Source: Clostridia bacterium
Lineage (GTDB): Bacteria; Bacillota; Clostridia; Oscillospirales; Acutalibacteraceae
Assembly: GCA_017517665.1 (NCBI GenBank)
Contig: JAFWYP010000002.1
Location: 1 to 64,000, forward strand
Direction of reading: 5' to 3'
Length of the DNA: 64,000 nt
Shown here: one piece after another, positions 7,718-16,975 of the stretch
Layout: the number at the start of each line of letters is the position of its first letter
Numbering within the stretch: the first letter of the stretch is position 1
Translations under genes and position numbers: made by a program
Notes under the pieces: generated by a model
The model's input: the letters and a program-made list of their open reading frames with translations, nothing else
Told to the model about the DNA's origin: nothing
Databases searched by the model: none

Positions 7718-9378
7718 AAAGTTAACATCCTTTCGGCGAATGCCTGAAGAGAAAAATCGCATAATGTTCTTGGATGAGCAAGATATCTCTTCAGAATTTC
7801 CACTGATTTTGACTTGTTTTCTTCGGAATTATCGCTCAGAATCATGAGCGAAGATTTTATCAAATCAAGTGCGATATTTTGTTTTTCAAGCCACGGCTCA
7901 AGTTCTAAAACCATAGGATTATCAAGGGATTGGAGAGTTGAGCAGCATTTTTCAAGTGCTTCAATATATGCACTGACGGTAGCGGCGGCACCCGAAACAT
8001 CTCCCGAGAAAAACTGCTGCTGTGCGAGATTCAGTGTTTCATTAAGCATGGGTGAGTTTTCAACCTTCAGACATGAGGTGAGAAGGTTATCGAGAAGAGG
8101 CATAAACAGCTCTTTTTCTTCTCCGAGGATTATTTTACACGCTTTCTGCCATGACTCAAAGCCGTCATATGAAACGGGATTCCAAAGGTAATCGCAGACA
8201 GTAAGTAAAGGTATTCTGCTTGACAGAGCATACTCCATTGTATTTGAAACAATACCTCTTGAATAACGGTACAAATCTGCTTCTCTGCCGTTCAGATAGC
8301 CTGTATGCATCTCGTTATACATCTCCGCATCATTAACGGGAAAATTATCCCAATAAAGAGGCTGCCTGTTTGTTGAATTTTCAAAAATGACTGCCTCACG
8401 CACGGTAATTTCCTGGGAGCAGATGTTTTTACCTGTCCAAAAAATATCTATATCACCTGAAATTCCTTGACCCAGCTTGGAAATGTAGTATTCATCTCCC
8501 GCGCCGTGATACTGCAAGGGACAAACGGTAAGAGTGCATTCAGAGTCTTTTTCTTTTAAATAATTACGAAATTTGTCAGAAAGAACAATATGTGCATTGA
8601 CTGCTTCGCCGTCAAAAGCTGCTTTATCTTCATCAAACCAGAGGTCCTCGGGAATATCGTCAACAAGGAGTCCGAAATTGCGAATGCCTATGCTGTAAAG
8701 TTGTTCAGCTTTACGGATGAGCTTGTCAAAATCTTCTTCTGAAGAGTATTTCATGCTGAGACCCGGGGCGATGCAATAGTGAAAATTAACAAATTTTTCT
8801 TTGCAAAGTTCCGCTAACTCGGAAAGTGCGGAAAGTTCGTTCTCGGGATAAATTTCTGACCATTTATCGCGGTGATAAGGATCATCTTTCGGGGCATAAT
8901 AATATGTGTTCATGCCGTAAAATGACATAAGCTCAAGCATCATTCTGCGATTTTTATGACTCCACGGCTTGCCGTAAAACCCTTCTATATAGCCGCGCAC
9001 AGCAAATAAGGGATAGTCGGTAACCGTGCCGATAAAGAACTTTTTATCCTTTATCATCTGCACAATTCTGTTAACGGCTCTGAAAATACCCTCTCTGCAC
9101 GATACAGTCACGGTCAAAACAAGATTGCCATCTGTTTTTTCGGATGTGATTATATATTTTTCACCCGTCAGTCTTCTTGCCTCTTCTACGTATTCAAGTC
9201 TGCGTGAATTCTCTTTGATAATGTTTATGTAAAGCGCATTGCCTTTACAATCACCGCAGATATGGTTATTGAGAACAGATAGTGCGTAATCACTGTCAAA
9301 ACCGTTTATTTCGATTTCAGAGGGCGAAAAATCAATCCAACCCGTAATTTCGGGTTTCTGAAAAGCGGGATAAATCAT
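7714..9378 (-). CDS. GH84-family beta-N-acetylglucosaminidase (intracellular)
   Basis: A 554-aa glycoside hydrolase that should remove beta-linked GlcNAc by substrate-assisted catalysis. After a small N-terminal domain (about 1-120), the GH84 barrel opens with RGYIEGFYGKPWSH and YYAPKDDPYHR. The catalytic acid pair is Asp240-Asp241 in LLVDDIPED. A C-terminal helical region follows from about residue 430. No signal peptide is seen, unlike many bacterial GH84 enzymes, so the substrate is probably imported or internal. ATGA overlaps link it to the SIS gene upstream and the cysteine-cluster gene downstream. Confidence 0.9.
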   Translation of the reverse strand: MIYPAFQKPEITGWIDFSPSEIEINGFDSDYALSVLNNHICGDCKGNALYINIIKENSRRLEYVEEARRLTGEKYIITSEKTDGNLVLTVTVSCREGIFRAVNRIVQMIKDKKFFIGTVTDYPLFAVRGYIEGFYGKPWSHKNRRMMLELMSFYGMNTYYYAPKDDPYHRDKWSEIYPENELSALSELAELCKEKFVNFHYCIAPGLSMKYSSEEDFDKLIRKAEQLYSIGIRNFGLLVDDIPEDLWFDEDKAAFDGEAVNAHIVLSDKFRNYLKEKDSECTLTVCPLQYHGAGDEYYISKLGQGISGDIDIFWTGKNICSQEITVREAVIFENSTNRQPLYWDNFPVNDAEMYNEMHTGYLNGREADLYRYSRGIVSNTMEYALSSRIPLLTVCDYLWNPVSYDGFESWQKACKIILGEEKELFMPLLDNLLTSCLKVENSPMLNETLNLAQQQFFSGDVSGAAATVSAYIEALEKCCSTLQSLDNPMVLELEPWLEKQNIALDLIKSSLMILSDNSEENKSKSVEILKRYLAHPRTLCDFSLQAFAERMLTL

Positions 9379-10112
9379 AACGACTTAATCTCCTTCTTGT
9401 ATTTTTCAATATAAGCATTATTAATTTCGTCGCCGCCGTCAACATTGCTGCTTGAGAATACATCTGGGGTATATCCGTTTTCAACCATAATCTCAACCGC
9501 CCTCGCTTCAATGGCATTGAGGATTGCCGCACCCGCTGCAGTTGATGTGGGGGCAACATTTCTGTTGATTTCCTTTACTTCAATGGAAGCATCTCCGTAG
9601 CAGCCGCAGTTATCAATTACGATATCCGCCGCTTCAAAGAGTCTTTTGCCGCTTGAATGACGCGATGCACCCTTCATGGTATGTTCCATATTGGTTATGA
9701 CAACGGTTTTCACGCCTTTTTCTCTTGCAATCAGAGCAAGGTCAATCGCAACACCGTTTCTTCCTGAATTTGAGAAAAGGAACAAAATATCATTGCATTT
9801 TATTGAATGATGTGAAAAAAGAATCTCACCGTAGCCTTCAAGACGTTCAAGCTCCGTGCTTTTTGCGGCACTTTCGTGAAGCATAAGCGAAGATTCAAGA
9901 ATGGGATTGACGTTAACAAGACCGCCTGCACGGTAAAATATTTCTTCTGCAAGCATATGAGAATGCCCTGTTCCGAATGCATGGATTCTTCCGCCGTTCA
10001 TAAGTGTATACGCAACCGCGTTGGATGCTTCTTCAATATTATTTAACTGTTCGCTGATTATTCTATCAAGTATTTTCTGCAAATTTTTGAAATATTCAAC
10101 TGCGTTTGACAT
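9375..10112 (-). CDS. SIS-domain protein (UPF0309 type)
   Basis: A 245-aa sugar-isomerase-fold protein with an N-terminal helix (1-35), the phosphosugar-binding segments AFGTGHSHMLAEE (about 45-57) and LFSNSGRNG (about 111-119), and a C-terminal helical part. It resembles UPF0309 and, more distantly, MurNAc-6-phosphate etherase. As first gene of an operon with a GlcNAcase it probably handles an amino-sugar phosphate, but the reaction is unknown. It has a GGAGGGT ribosome binding site and a good promoter. Confidence 0.75.
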   Translation of the reverse strand: MSNAVEYFKNLQKILDRIISEQLNNIEEASNAVAYTLMNGGRIHAFGTGHSHMLAEEIFYRAGGLVNVNPILESSLMLHESAAKSTELERLEGYGEILFSHHSIKCNDILFLFSNSGRNGVAIDLALIAREKGVKTVVITNMEHTMKGASRHSSGKRLFEAADIVIDNCGCYGDASIEVKEINRNVAPTSTAAGAAILNAIEARAVEIMVENGYTPDVFSSSNVDGGDEINNAYIEKYKKEIKSL

Positions 10113-10138
10113 AATACCCTCCGAAAACTTTTTTCTTT

Positions 10139-10167
10139 ATTCTAATCTTTATTCAATCAAATATCAA
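10139..10167 (-). promoter_or_regulatory. Promoter of the SIS-GH84-cysteine cluster operon
   Basis: On the minus strand TTGATA (10167-10162) and TAGAAT (10144-10139) are 17 nt apart. Confidence 0.6.
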
Positions 10168-10204
10168 GTTTTTTTGAAAATATCTTTATTTTCTATTTTT
10201 CTTA

Positions 10205-10213
10205 TGATATACT
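10205..10213 (+). promoter_or_regulatory. Extended -10 promoter for the malQ operon
   Basis: TG-A-TATACT is an extended -10; the corresponding -35 position (TTTATT) is weak. A GGAAGGTG ribosome binding site follows before the malQ ATG. Confidence 0.45.
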
Positions 10214-10238
10214 TTAATATTAACAGGAAGGTGTAACA

Positions 10239-11672
10239 ATGAAAAGACAATGCGGAATTTTAATGCATATTTCATCGCTCTACGGCGATTATTCAGTCGG
10301 TAATTTCGGCAAAAACGCCAAGGAATTCGTTGATTTCCTTGTTGACAACGGTTTCTCGGTGTGGCAGGTGCTTCCGTTTACCGTTACGGACGAATATAAT
10401 TCTCCGTATAAATCCTTTTCAGCTTTCGGTGGTAATCCTTATTTTATCGACCCCGAAAAGCTTTATAATGACGGTCTTATTTCTGCAGAGGATTTAAAAA
10501 ACTGTAAACAAAAAACTCCCTACTCATGCGAATTTGAAAGACTCGGAACAGAACGTATGAATCTGCTCAGAAAAGCATACAAAAATTCAAAAAATCAAGA
10601 TGCAGTTCGTGAATTCATTGAATCTCATCCGAGAATAGAGGCATTCTGCCGTTTCATGACATTGAGAGAACAAAACGGTCTTAAGACATGGCAGGAATGG
10701 GAGTCCGAGGAAATCACGGATTATGAACTGCTCGGCACATGGCAGTTTATCCAGTATGAATTCTTCACTCAGTGGGCAGAAATCAAGGCTTATGCAAATT
10801 CAAAGGGTGTCAGTATCATAGGGGATATTCCCATTTATGTTTCAGACGACAGCTGTGATGTTTGGGAAAACAGACATCTTTTTGACGTTGACGAAAAGGG
10901 ATATCCGACAATGGTTGCGGGTGTACCGCCCGATTATTTTGCAAAAGACGGTCAGCTATGGGGAAATCCTCTCTATAACTGGGATGAAATGAAAAAAGAC
11001 GGTTTCAAGTGGTGGAAAGAAAGAATTGACCACTCTTTGGAAATGTTTGACGGAGTAAGAATCGACCACTTCAGAGCGATTGAATCATACTGGGCAGTTG
11101 AAGCAACGGAAGAAACCGCAAGAAACGGCAAATGGATAAAAGGTCCCGGTATGGATTTCGTTAACGCCATAAAAGAAGGACATGACGATAAGCTGATTAT
11201 TGCGGAGGATCTCGGAGATATAACAGACGAGGTGCGTGCACTTGTTAATGAAAGCGGATTCCCGGGAATGAGGGTTTTTCAGTTCGGTTTTCTTGATGAC
11301 GGCAACAGCATTCATATGCCTCATAATTATATCAGAAATTCGGTTGCCTACTCGGGTACTCACGATAACAACACCATTTTCGGTTTCCTTTGGGAAAGCG
11401 ACGAAAACACACGCAGAAGAGCACTTGATTACTGCGGATTTTCGGGCGGTGACTGGGGCGGTGCAAGTCCGTTGTTCCTCAGAGCAATATTTGCAAGCGT
11501 CAGCGACCTTGCAATCATACCCATTCAGGATTTCCTGATGTACGGTTCTGACACAAGAATAAACACTCCCGGCGTTGCAGAAGGAAACTGGAGCTACAGA
11601 GTAACAAAAGAACAACTTGACAATGCAAACAAAGAATTTTTCAGGTCACTGAACAGAATATACAAAAGGTAA
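10239..11672 (+). CDS. malQ: 4-alpha-glucanotransferase (amylomaltase, GH77)
   Basis: A 477-aa cytoplasmic enzyme that transfers alpha-1,4-glucan segments between maltodextrins and glycogen, releasing glucose. Catalytic residues are visible: nucleophile Asp276 in VRIDHFRAIESYW, acid/base Glu323 in IIAEDLGDI, and Asp376 in GTHDNNT. Length fits the bacterial family. It opens a plus-strand run that also encodes a phosphohexomutase, consistent with maltodextrin/glycogen-to-hexose-phosphate metabolism. Confidence 0.95.
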   Translation: MKRQCGILMHISSLYGDYSVGNFGKNAKEFVDFLVDNGFSVWQVLPFTVTDEYNSPYKSFSAFGGNPYFIDPEKLYNDGLISAEDLKNCKQKTPYSCEFERLGTERMNLLRKAYKNSKNQDAVREFIESHPRIEAFCRFMTLREQNGLKTWQEWESEEITDYELLGTWQFIQYEFFTQWAEIKAYANSKGVSIIGDIPIYVSDDSCDVWENRHLFDVDEKGYPTMVAGVPPDYFAKDGQLWGNPLYNWDEMKKDGFKWWKERIDHSLEMFDGVRIDHFRAIESYWAVEATEETARNGKWIKGPGMDFVNAIKEGHDDKLIIAEDLGDITDEVRALVNESGFPGMRVFQFGFLDDGNSIHMPHNYIRNSVAYSGTHDNNTIFGFLWESDENTRRRALDYCGFSGGDWGGASPLFLRAIFASVSDLAIIPIQDFLMYGSDTRINTPGVAEGNWSYRVTKEQLDNANKEFFRSLNRIYKR

Positions 11673-11682
11673 GGTTAAGAAG

Positions 11683-12945
11683 TTGAAAGAGTTTTTTAGT
11701 ACAAGCGAAAAAATCAGGGTTGCAAGCGATGCGGCTCTTGAAAAAGCAAAGGAAAAGTTCGGAGAAATTGAAGATATAACAGAATACAATCAGCAGAAGG
11801 TACTTTCTGCTTTTATCAACAACAGAGTGAGTGAAACGGATTTTGCAGGCTCGACGGGTTACGGCTACGGCGATACCGGCAGAGACAAGCTCGACAGAAT
11901 CTATGCCGATGTTTTCGGTGCTGAGGATGCAATTGTTCGTCATTCATTCACCTGCGGTACACATACTCTTGCGGTTGCTCTTTTCGGAGTTTTGCGTCCC
12001 GGAGATACCATGCTCTGCGTTACAGGCACACCTTATGACACCATTCACAGCGTTATCGGTTTAAGCGGTAACGGCATGGGTTCACTCAAGGATTTCGGTG
12101 TAAGCTATGCTCAGGTTGACCTTGACAAAAACGGCAGACCCGACCTTGAGGCGATTAAAAAAGCTCTTGAAACAAATCCGAAAATGGTTTATATCCAGCG
12201 TTCAAGAGGCTACAGTCTCCGTCCGAGCCTTTCGGTTGATGAAATCGGAGAAATCTGTGCTCTTGTTCATTCTAAAAGCGATGCGGTTGTTATGGTTGAC
12301 AACTGCTACGGCGAATTTGTCGAGAAAAAAGAACCCACTGATGTCGGTGCAGACCTCATGGCGGGTTCGCTCATAAAAAATGCAGGCGGCTCGATTGCAA
12401 GAACGGGCGGCTACATAGCAGGCAGAAGCGACCTTGTTGAGCTTTGCGCATACAGAGCAACAACTCCGGGCCTCGGAAAAGAAGTGGGATGCACTCTCGG
12501 CGAAAACAGAAATATGTTCATGGGCGTTTTCCATGCACCTCATGTAGTAGGCGAAGCACTCAAGGCGGCGGTTTATGCGGCGGCACTCTTTGAAAATTTC
12601 GGTTTTAATGTCACTCCGTCAAGCGACGAGAGCAGACATGATATCATTCAGGCTCTCTGCCTTGAAAATTCGGACAGACTTGTTGAATTCTGCCGCGGTA
12701 TTCAGAGCGGTGCGCCCGTTGACTCCTATGTTTCACCCGAACCGTGGGATATGCCAGGCTATGACAGCAAGGTTATCATGGCGGCAGGTGCATTTATTCT
12801 CGGTTCATCAATCGAGCTTTCCGCTGATGCCCCTCTGCGTGAGCCATTTGCGGTGTGGATGCAGGGTGGAATAAACTTCCATTCGGCAAAAACAGCAATA
12901 ATGCTTGCGGCTGAAAGACTTTATCAGGGAGGACTGCTCAAATGA
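11683..12945 (+). CDS. Methionine gamma-lyase family PLP enzyme (YnbB-like)
   Basis: A 420-aa fold-type I pyridoxal-phosphate protein. The cofactor region SGSTGYGYGDTGRDKL-like N-part, the Asp in VMVDNCYGEF and the candidate Schiff-base lysine Lys232 in GSLIKNAGG fit the family once called aluminium-resistance protein and now annotated as methionine gamma-lyase related. The true substrate is uncertain. Translation starts at TTG with an AGGTAAGG site; the gap after malQ is only 10 nt and the stop overlaps the next start (ATGA). Confidence 0.85.
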   Translation: MKEFFSTSEKIRVASDAALEKAKEKFGEIEDITEYNQQKVLSAFINNRVSETDFAGSTGYGYGDTGRDKLDRIYADVFGAEDAIVRHSFTCGTHTLAVALFGVLRPGDTMLCVTGTPYDTIHSVIGLSGNGMGSLKDFGVSYAQVDLDKNGRPDLEAIKKALETNPKMVYIQRSRGYSLRPSLSVDEIGEICALVHSKSDAVVMVDNCYGEFVEKKEPTDVGADLMAGSLIKNAGGSIARTGGYIAGRSDLVELCAYRATTPGLGKEVGCTLGENRNMFMGVFHAPHVVGEALKAAVYAAALFENFGFNVTPSSDESRHDIIQALCLENSDRLVEFCRGIQSGAPVDSYVSPEPWDMPGYDSKVIMAAGAFILGSSIELSADAPLREPFAVWMQGGINFHSAKTAIMLAAERLYQGGLLK

Positions 12946-13625
12946 AATATGACGGAATAACCCGTAAGTCGCTCTTTCTTCTTGCGGACAACCGTTTCAG
13001 GGACTCAAAAGCATATTACGAAGAGCATAAAGAAGCAATTAAAATCGGTGTTACCGTTCCTATGCGTCAGATTGCGGGAATTATCGGCGAAGAGCTTTCT
13101 TCCGTTGACCCTCTTATGAACACAATTCCGACCAAAATGGTTTCAAGAGTCAGAAGAGATACGAGATACACCAAGGATAAATCCCTTTACCGCGAAAATA
13201 TGTGGATAATGTTCATGAGACCGAAACACGACTGGCACGGATATCCCTGCTTCTGGTTTGAGGTTACTCCGCGTGAATATTCAATGGGCATAGGCTTTTA
13301 CGGTGATGAACCCGGTCTGCTCGAAACATTCAGAAAAAATCTCCGCGAAAGACCCGAGGAATTCAGAAAAGCAGCGGATAAATGTGTGAAATGCGGCTCT
13401 GTTTTCTTTAACAGAAAATATAAAAGACCTTTCCCCAGCTGTCCCGAAGGTCTTGAAGAATATTATAACGCAAAAGACGTTGGTTTCATTTCGTTTTCAG
13501 GTGACCTTGATGACCTGAAAGATGAAAGAATCATAGAAATTATCAGGGGATATTTTCAGGCATATACCCCTATGTATAAATTTTTGCTCAGCGTTTCCGA
13601 TGAATATTATTCCAAGGAGGAATGA
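12942..13625 (+). CDS. DUF2461-family protein
   Basis: A 227-aa protein matching DUF2461: it has the early LLADNRFRDSKAYYEEHK segment, a central PTKMVSRVRRDTRYTKDKS motif and a WFEV/SMGIGFYG core. The family is widespread and of unknown biochemical role. It is cytoplasmic. It overlaps the previous gene by 4 nt and carries the AAGGAGG site for the next, so it is tightly coupled. Confidence 0.8.
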   Translation: MKYDGITRKSLFLLADNRFRDSKAYYEEHKEAIKIGVTVPMRQIAGIIGEELSSVDPLMNTIPTKMVSRVRRDTRYTKDKSLYRENMWIMFMRPKHDWHGYPCFWFEVTPREYSMGIGFYGDEPGLLETFRKNLRERPEEFRKAADKCVKCGSVFFNRKYKRPFPSCPEGLEEYYNAKDVGFISFSGDLDDLKDERIIEIIRGYFQAYTPMYKFLLSVSDEYYSKEE

Positions 13626-13627
13626 CC

Positions 13628-15136
13628 GTGGACTATTCAAAATTCAAAAGCGGAAGTGACATCAGAGGCTATGCTCTCGGCGATGAAACCAATCCCCTCT
13701 TTATGAGCGATGAAATGGTTATGAGAGCAAGCTGCGGTTTTCTTGCATGGCTGAAAAACAGAACCGGCAAGGAAAATCCGCGCATTTCAGTCGGTCACGA
13801 CAGCCGTCTTTCGGCAGAAAGAATAAAAAATGCGGTTATAAAAACACTTATCACAAACGGTGCAGAGGTTATTGACTGTGCACTTGCATCAACTCCGGCA
13901 ATGTTCATGACAACCGTTGAAATTGAATGCGACGGCGCAGTTCAGATTACCGCAAGTCATCACCCCAAAGACAGAAACGGTCTTAAGTTTTTTACCCGTG
14001 ACGGCGGTCTTGACGGTAAAGATATTTCAGAAATTCTTGACATTGCCGGCAAAACAGATAATCCCCTCGGAGATTCAAGCGGTAAATACAACACCTGCAG
14101 ATTTATGAAGCGATATTCCGAAATTCTCCGTGAAATGATAATAAACGGTGTTGACAACGGCGACAAACCTCTTGACGGAATGAAAATCGTTGTTGATGCA
14201 GGAAACGGTGTGGGCGGTTTCTACGCTCATGATGTTCTTGCACCTCTCGGTGCGGATATTGAGGGAAGCGTTTTTCTTGACCCCGACGGTAATTTTCCCA
14301 ATCATGCACCCAATCCGGAAAACGCAGAGACCATGGAAAGCATTTCAAATGCAGTGAAAGATTCAAATGCAGATTTCGGTATTATATTCGATACCGATGT
14401 TGACAGAGCAGGCTGTGTGGGTAAGGGCGGCTTTGAAATAAACCGAAACAGACTGGTTGCTCTCGCTTCAAAGGTTGCTCTGGATTCATGCAAAGGCGGC
14501 ACAATCGTTACCGACAGCGTTACCTCCGACGGTCTTGCGGAGTTTATTGCCGAAAACGGCGGCATGCATCTCCGATTCAAGCGGGGTTACAGAAACGTTA
14601 TAAACAAGCAGATTGAGCTTGAAGAAAACGGAATCAGATGCCCCCTTGCAATGGAAACCTCGGGTCATGCGGCATTTGCCGAAAACTATTATCTTGATGA
14701 CGGTGCATATCTCATAACAAAACTTATTATCGAAGCGGCTTCGCTTACAAAAGAAGGCAAAACTCTCAATGATTTGATTGCAAATCTCCGTGAACCCGCA
14801 GAAGAAAAAGAAATGCGTTTCAGAATTCTCTGTGATGATTTCAGACCCGAGGGTGAAAAGATAATTTCTCTTTTCACAAAAGCCGCAGAAGAAACCGAGA
14901 AATGGACCGCAGCACCCGACAATCACGAGGGTATCAGAATCAATGCCGATAAAGACAGCGGTAACGGTTGGTTTTTACTTCGTCTGAGCGTTCATGACCC
15001 GATAATCGTTCTCAATGCGGAGAGCGATGAAAACGGCGGCATCATTAAGATGGCAAAGGATATTTACAGCGTTATTTCAACTGCCGAAAATCTTGATATA
15101 CTTGACATCTCGGCGTTGACAAATTATATAGGATAA
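13628..15136 (+). CDS. Phosphomannomutase/phosphoglucomutase
   Basis: A 502-aa alpha-D-phosphohexomutase interconverting hexose 1- and 6-phosphates. It has the phosphoserine loop TASHHPKDRNG (Ser110), the Mg-binding DTDVDR (Asp255, 257, 259), and the sugar-binding METSGH segment. The start is decided by the ribosome binding site: AAGGAGG sits 7 nt before the GTG used here but only 1 nt before the ATG two codons upstream. It supplies glucose-1-P or mannose-1-P alongside malQ. Confidence 0.9.
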   Translation: MDYSKFKSGSDIRGYALGDETNPLFMSDEMVMRASCGFLAWLKNRTGKENPRISVGHDSRLSAERIKNAVIKTLITNGAEVIDCALASTPAMFMTTVEIECDGAVQITASHHPKDRNGLKFFTRDGGLDGKDISEILDIAGKTDNPLGDSSGKYNTCRFMKRYSEILREMIINGVDNGDKPLDGMKIVVDAGNGVGGFYAHDVLAPLGADIEGSVFLDPDGNFPNHAPNPENAETMESISNAVKDSNADFGIIFDTDVDRAGCVGKGGFEINRNRLVALASKVALDSCKGGTIVTDSVTSDGLAEFIAENGGMHLRFKRGYRNVINKQIELEENGIRCPLAMETSGHAAFAENYYLDDGAYLITKLIIEAASLTKEGKTLNDLIANLREPAEEKEMRFRILCDDFRPEGEKIISLFTKAAEETEKWTAAPDNHEGIRINADKDSGNGWFLLRLSVHDPIIVLNAESDENGGIIKMAKDIYSVISTAENLDILDISALTNYIG

Positions 15137-15149
15137 GGAGAAAATAATT

Positions 15150-16043
15150 ATGATTGATAAAATCATCGGTGCATTTTTTGCTGTTGTCACAGCAATACTT
15201 TCACTTTTCTACACACCTACACCTGTTACTCAGGTTAATCCTGCAACAATTCCCGAAGCAACAAAAGCTCAGGCTGTTACGATTATGAGCTACAACGTAT
15301 GGATTGGCGGTTCCGGTGAAAAATCTCCCGAAAACAGAACCGACGAAATAGTTTCAAAAATAAGAAAATACAATCCCGATTCTTTCGGCCTGCAGGAAGC
15401 CGACGAAGGCTGGATGGAAAGACTCCCCGCAGAGCTTTCCGAATATGCTTATGTGGGCATAGGCAGAAATTCAAACGAAGGCGGCGGTGAAGCAAGTCCC
15501 GTTTTCTATAAAAAAGACAAGTATGAACTTCTTGACTCGGGTACATTCTGGCTTTCAAAGACTCCCGAAAAAGCTTCAAGAAGCTGGGATGCAATGTTCA
15601 AGAGAGTCTGCACATATGCGATTCTCAAAAACAAAGAAACAGGATTTACATATGCTCATTTCAACGCTCATTTTGACCATATGGGCGTTATAGCAAGAAA
15701 CGAATCCGTTGCCGTTGTTTCAAAGAAAATCGCCGAAATCGCAACGAACATACCTGTTGTTTTCTCGGGCGACTTCAACGATGAAGAAGGCGGAGATGCA
15801 TACAACAGAGTACTTGAAAGCGGATTTAAAGATACGAAATATATTGCTGCAACATCAGAGGGCGGCAGCACATATCACGGATATTCCGACCTTGTAGAAA
15901 AAGATAAACCCATCGACTACATCTTTGTCAACGGTTTTGTGTCGGAAGTAATAAGTTATAAAGTTGACTCCGAAAAGCTCAACGGTATTTATTCCTCCGA
16001 CCATCATCCCGTAATTTCAGAACTTACACTTATTAACGGATAA
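15150..16043 (+). CDS. Secreted EEP-superfamily phosphodiesterase, copy 1
   Basis: A 297-aa endonuclease/exonuclease/phosphatase-fold protein. A hydrophobic N-terminus (residues 1-20) predicts export or anchoring. Hallmarks are in order: MSYNVWIGG, the metal Glu in LQEADE, the HFNAHFDHMG loop, SGDFND, and SSDHHPVISE at the end. Relatives cleave DNA, phosphoinositides or phospholipid headgroups; the substrate here is unknown. It is the first of three tandem paralogs, 13 nt after the mutase, with AAGGAGA. Confidence 0.85.
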   Translation: MIDKIIGAFFAVVTAILSLFYTPTPVTQVNPATIPEATKAQAVTIMSYNVWIGGSGEKSPENRTDEIVSKIRKYNPDSFGLQEADEGWMERLPAELSEYAYVGIGRNSNEGGGEASPVFYKKDKYELLDSGTFWLSKTPEKASRSWDAMFKRVCTYAILKNKETGFTYAHFNAHFDHMGVIARNESVAVVSKKIAEIATNIPVVFSGDFNDEEGGDAYNRVLESGFKDTKYIAATSEGGSTYHGYSDLVEKDKPIDYIFVNGFVSEVISYKVDSEKLNGIYSSDHHPVISELTLING

Positions 16044-16054
16044 GGAGAATAGCC

Positions 16055-16975
16055 ATGCTTTTTAAAATCTGTCAGATTTTCGTTACCGTCTGCCTTGCAA
16101 TTGCATCTGTTTTCACACCGTTGCAAGAGCCTGCACCCACAGAACCCGTAGGTATAAACATCAACCCCAATCCCGTTGCCGAAGCAGTATCATTTCAGAA
16201 CATCAAAACAATGTCATTCAACCTCAAAATCAGCGGCGAAGGATTACAGGCAAATGATTTAAGACTCCCTCGTTCCGTTAAAATGATTGAAAAGCATTTT
16301 CCCGACTCATTTGGTGTTCAGGAGGCGGATAAATGGTGGACCGATTCTCTTGAAGAAGCTCTCCCTCAATATGCAAGAGTCGGTACATACAGAGATGACG
16401 GCATTTCACTCGGTGAATCCTGTTCAATCTTCTATCTCAAGGATAAATATGAGCTCATTGATTCGGGCGATTTCTGGCTTTCCGAAACTCCCGACACTCC
16501 CTCATGGGGTTGGGACACCGCTTGCCCGAGAATCGCTACATATGCAATCCTCAGATGCAAGGAAAGCGGTTTCGTTTATGCACATTTCAACACTCACTTT
16601 GACCATGTAGGCAAGGTTGCGCAATCGGAATCGGTACCTCTCCTGGCTTCGAGAATTGCCGCGATCGCACCCGATATTCCCGTTGTACTAACGGGCGATT
16701 TCAACACAAGGGAAGGCTCGGAAATATATAATAAACTCATTTCGTGCGGTCTGAAAGACACAAAATTTATGGCTGAAAAACATGACGACTGCGCAACCTA
16801 TCATGACTACAATCCTTTTGTTTTCAACACAAAACCCATTGATTGTATTTTTACCAACGCTTACTGCTCATCAGTGAAATCAAGCATTGTTGACTCAAGC
16901 GCAATCGACCTTATTTATCCTTCGGACCATTTCCCCATAATTGTTGAGCTTACACTTTTTAACGGAGGTAATTAA
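16055..16975 (+). CDS. Secreted EEP-superfamily phosphodiesterase, copy 2
   Basis: A 306-aa paralog of the preceding gene with an N-terminal signal-like segment (about 1-22), then MSFNLKISG, VQEADKWW, HFNTHFDHVG, LTGDFNT and PSDHFPIIVE. Metal and phosphate-binding residues are intact. The central lid region (LGESCSIFYLKDKY, FWLSETPDTPS) is close to copy 3, suggesting successive tandem duplications. It lies 11 nt from copy 1 and directly abuts copy 3. Confidence 0.85.
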   Translation: MLFKICQIFVTVCLAIASVFTPLQEPAPTEPVGININPNPVAEAVSFQNIKTMSFNLKISGEGLQANDLRLPRSVKMIEKHFPDSFGVQEADKWWTDSLEEALPQYARVGTYRDDGISLGESCSIFYLKDKYELIDSGDFWLSETPDTPSWGWDTACPRIATYAILRCKESGFVYAHFNTHFDHVGKVAQSESVPLLASRIAAIAPDIPVVLTGDFNTREGSEIYNKLISCGLKDTKFMAEKHDDCATYHDYNPFVFNTKPIDCIFTNAYCSSVKSSIVDSSAIDLIYPSDHFPIIVELTLFNGGN

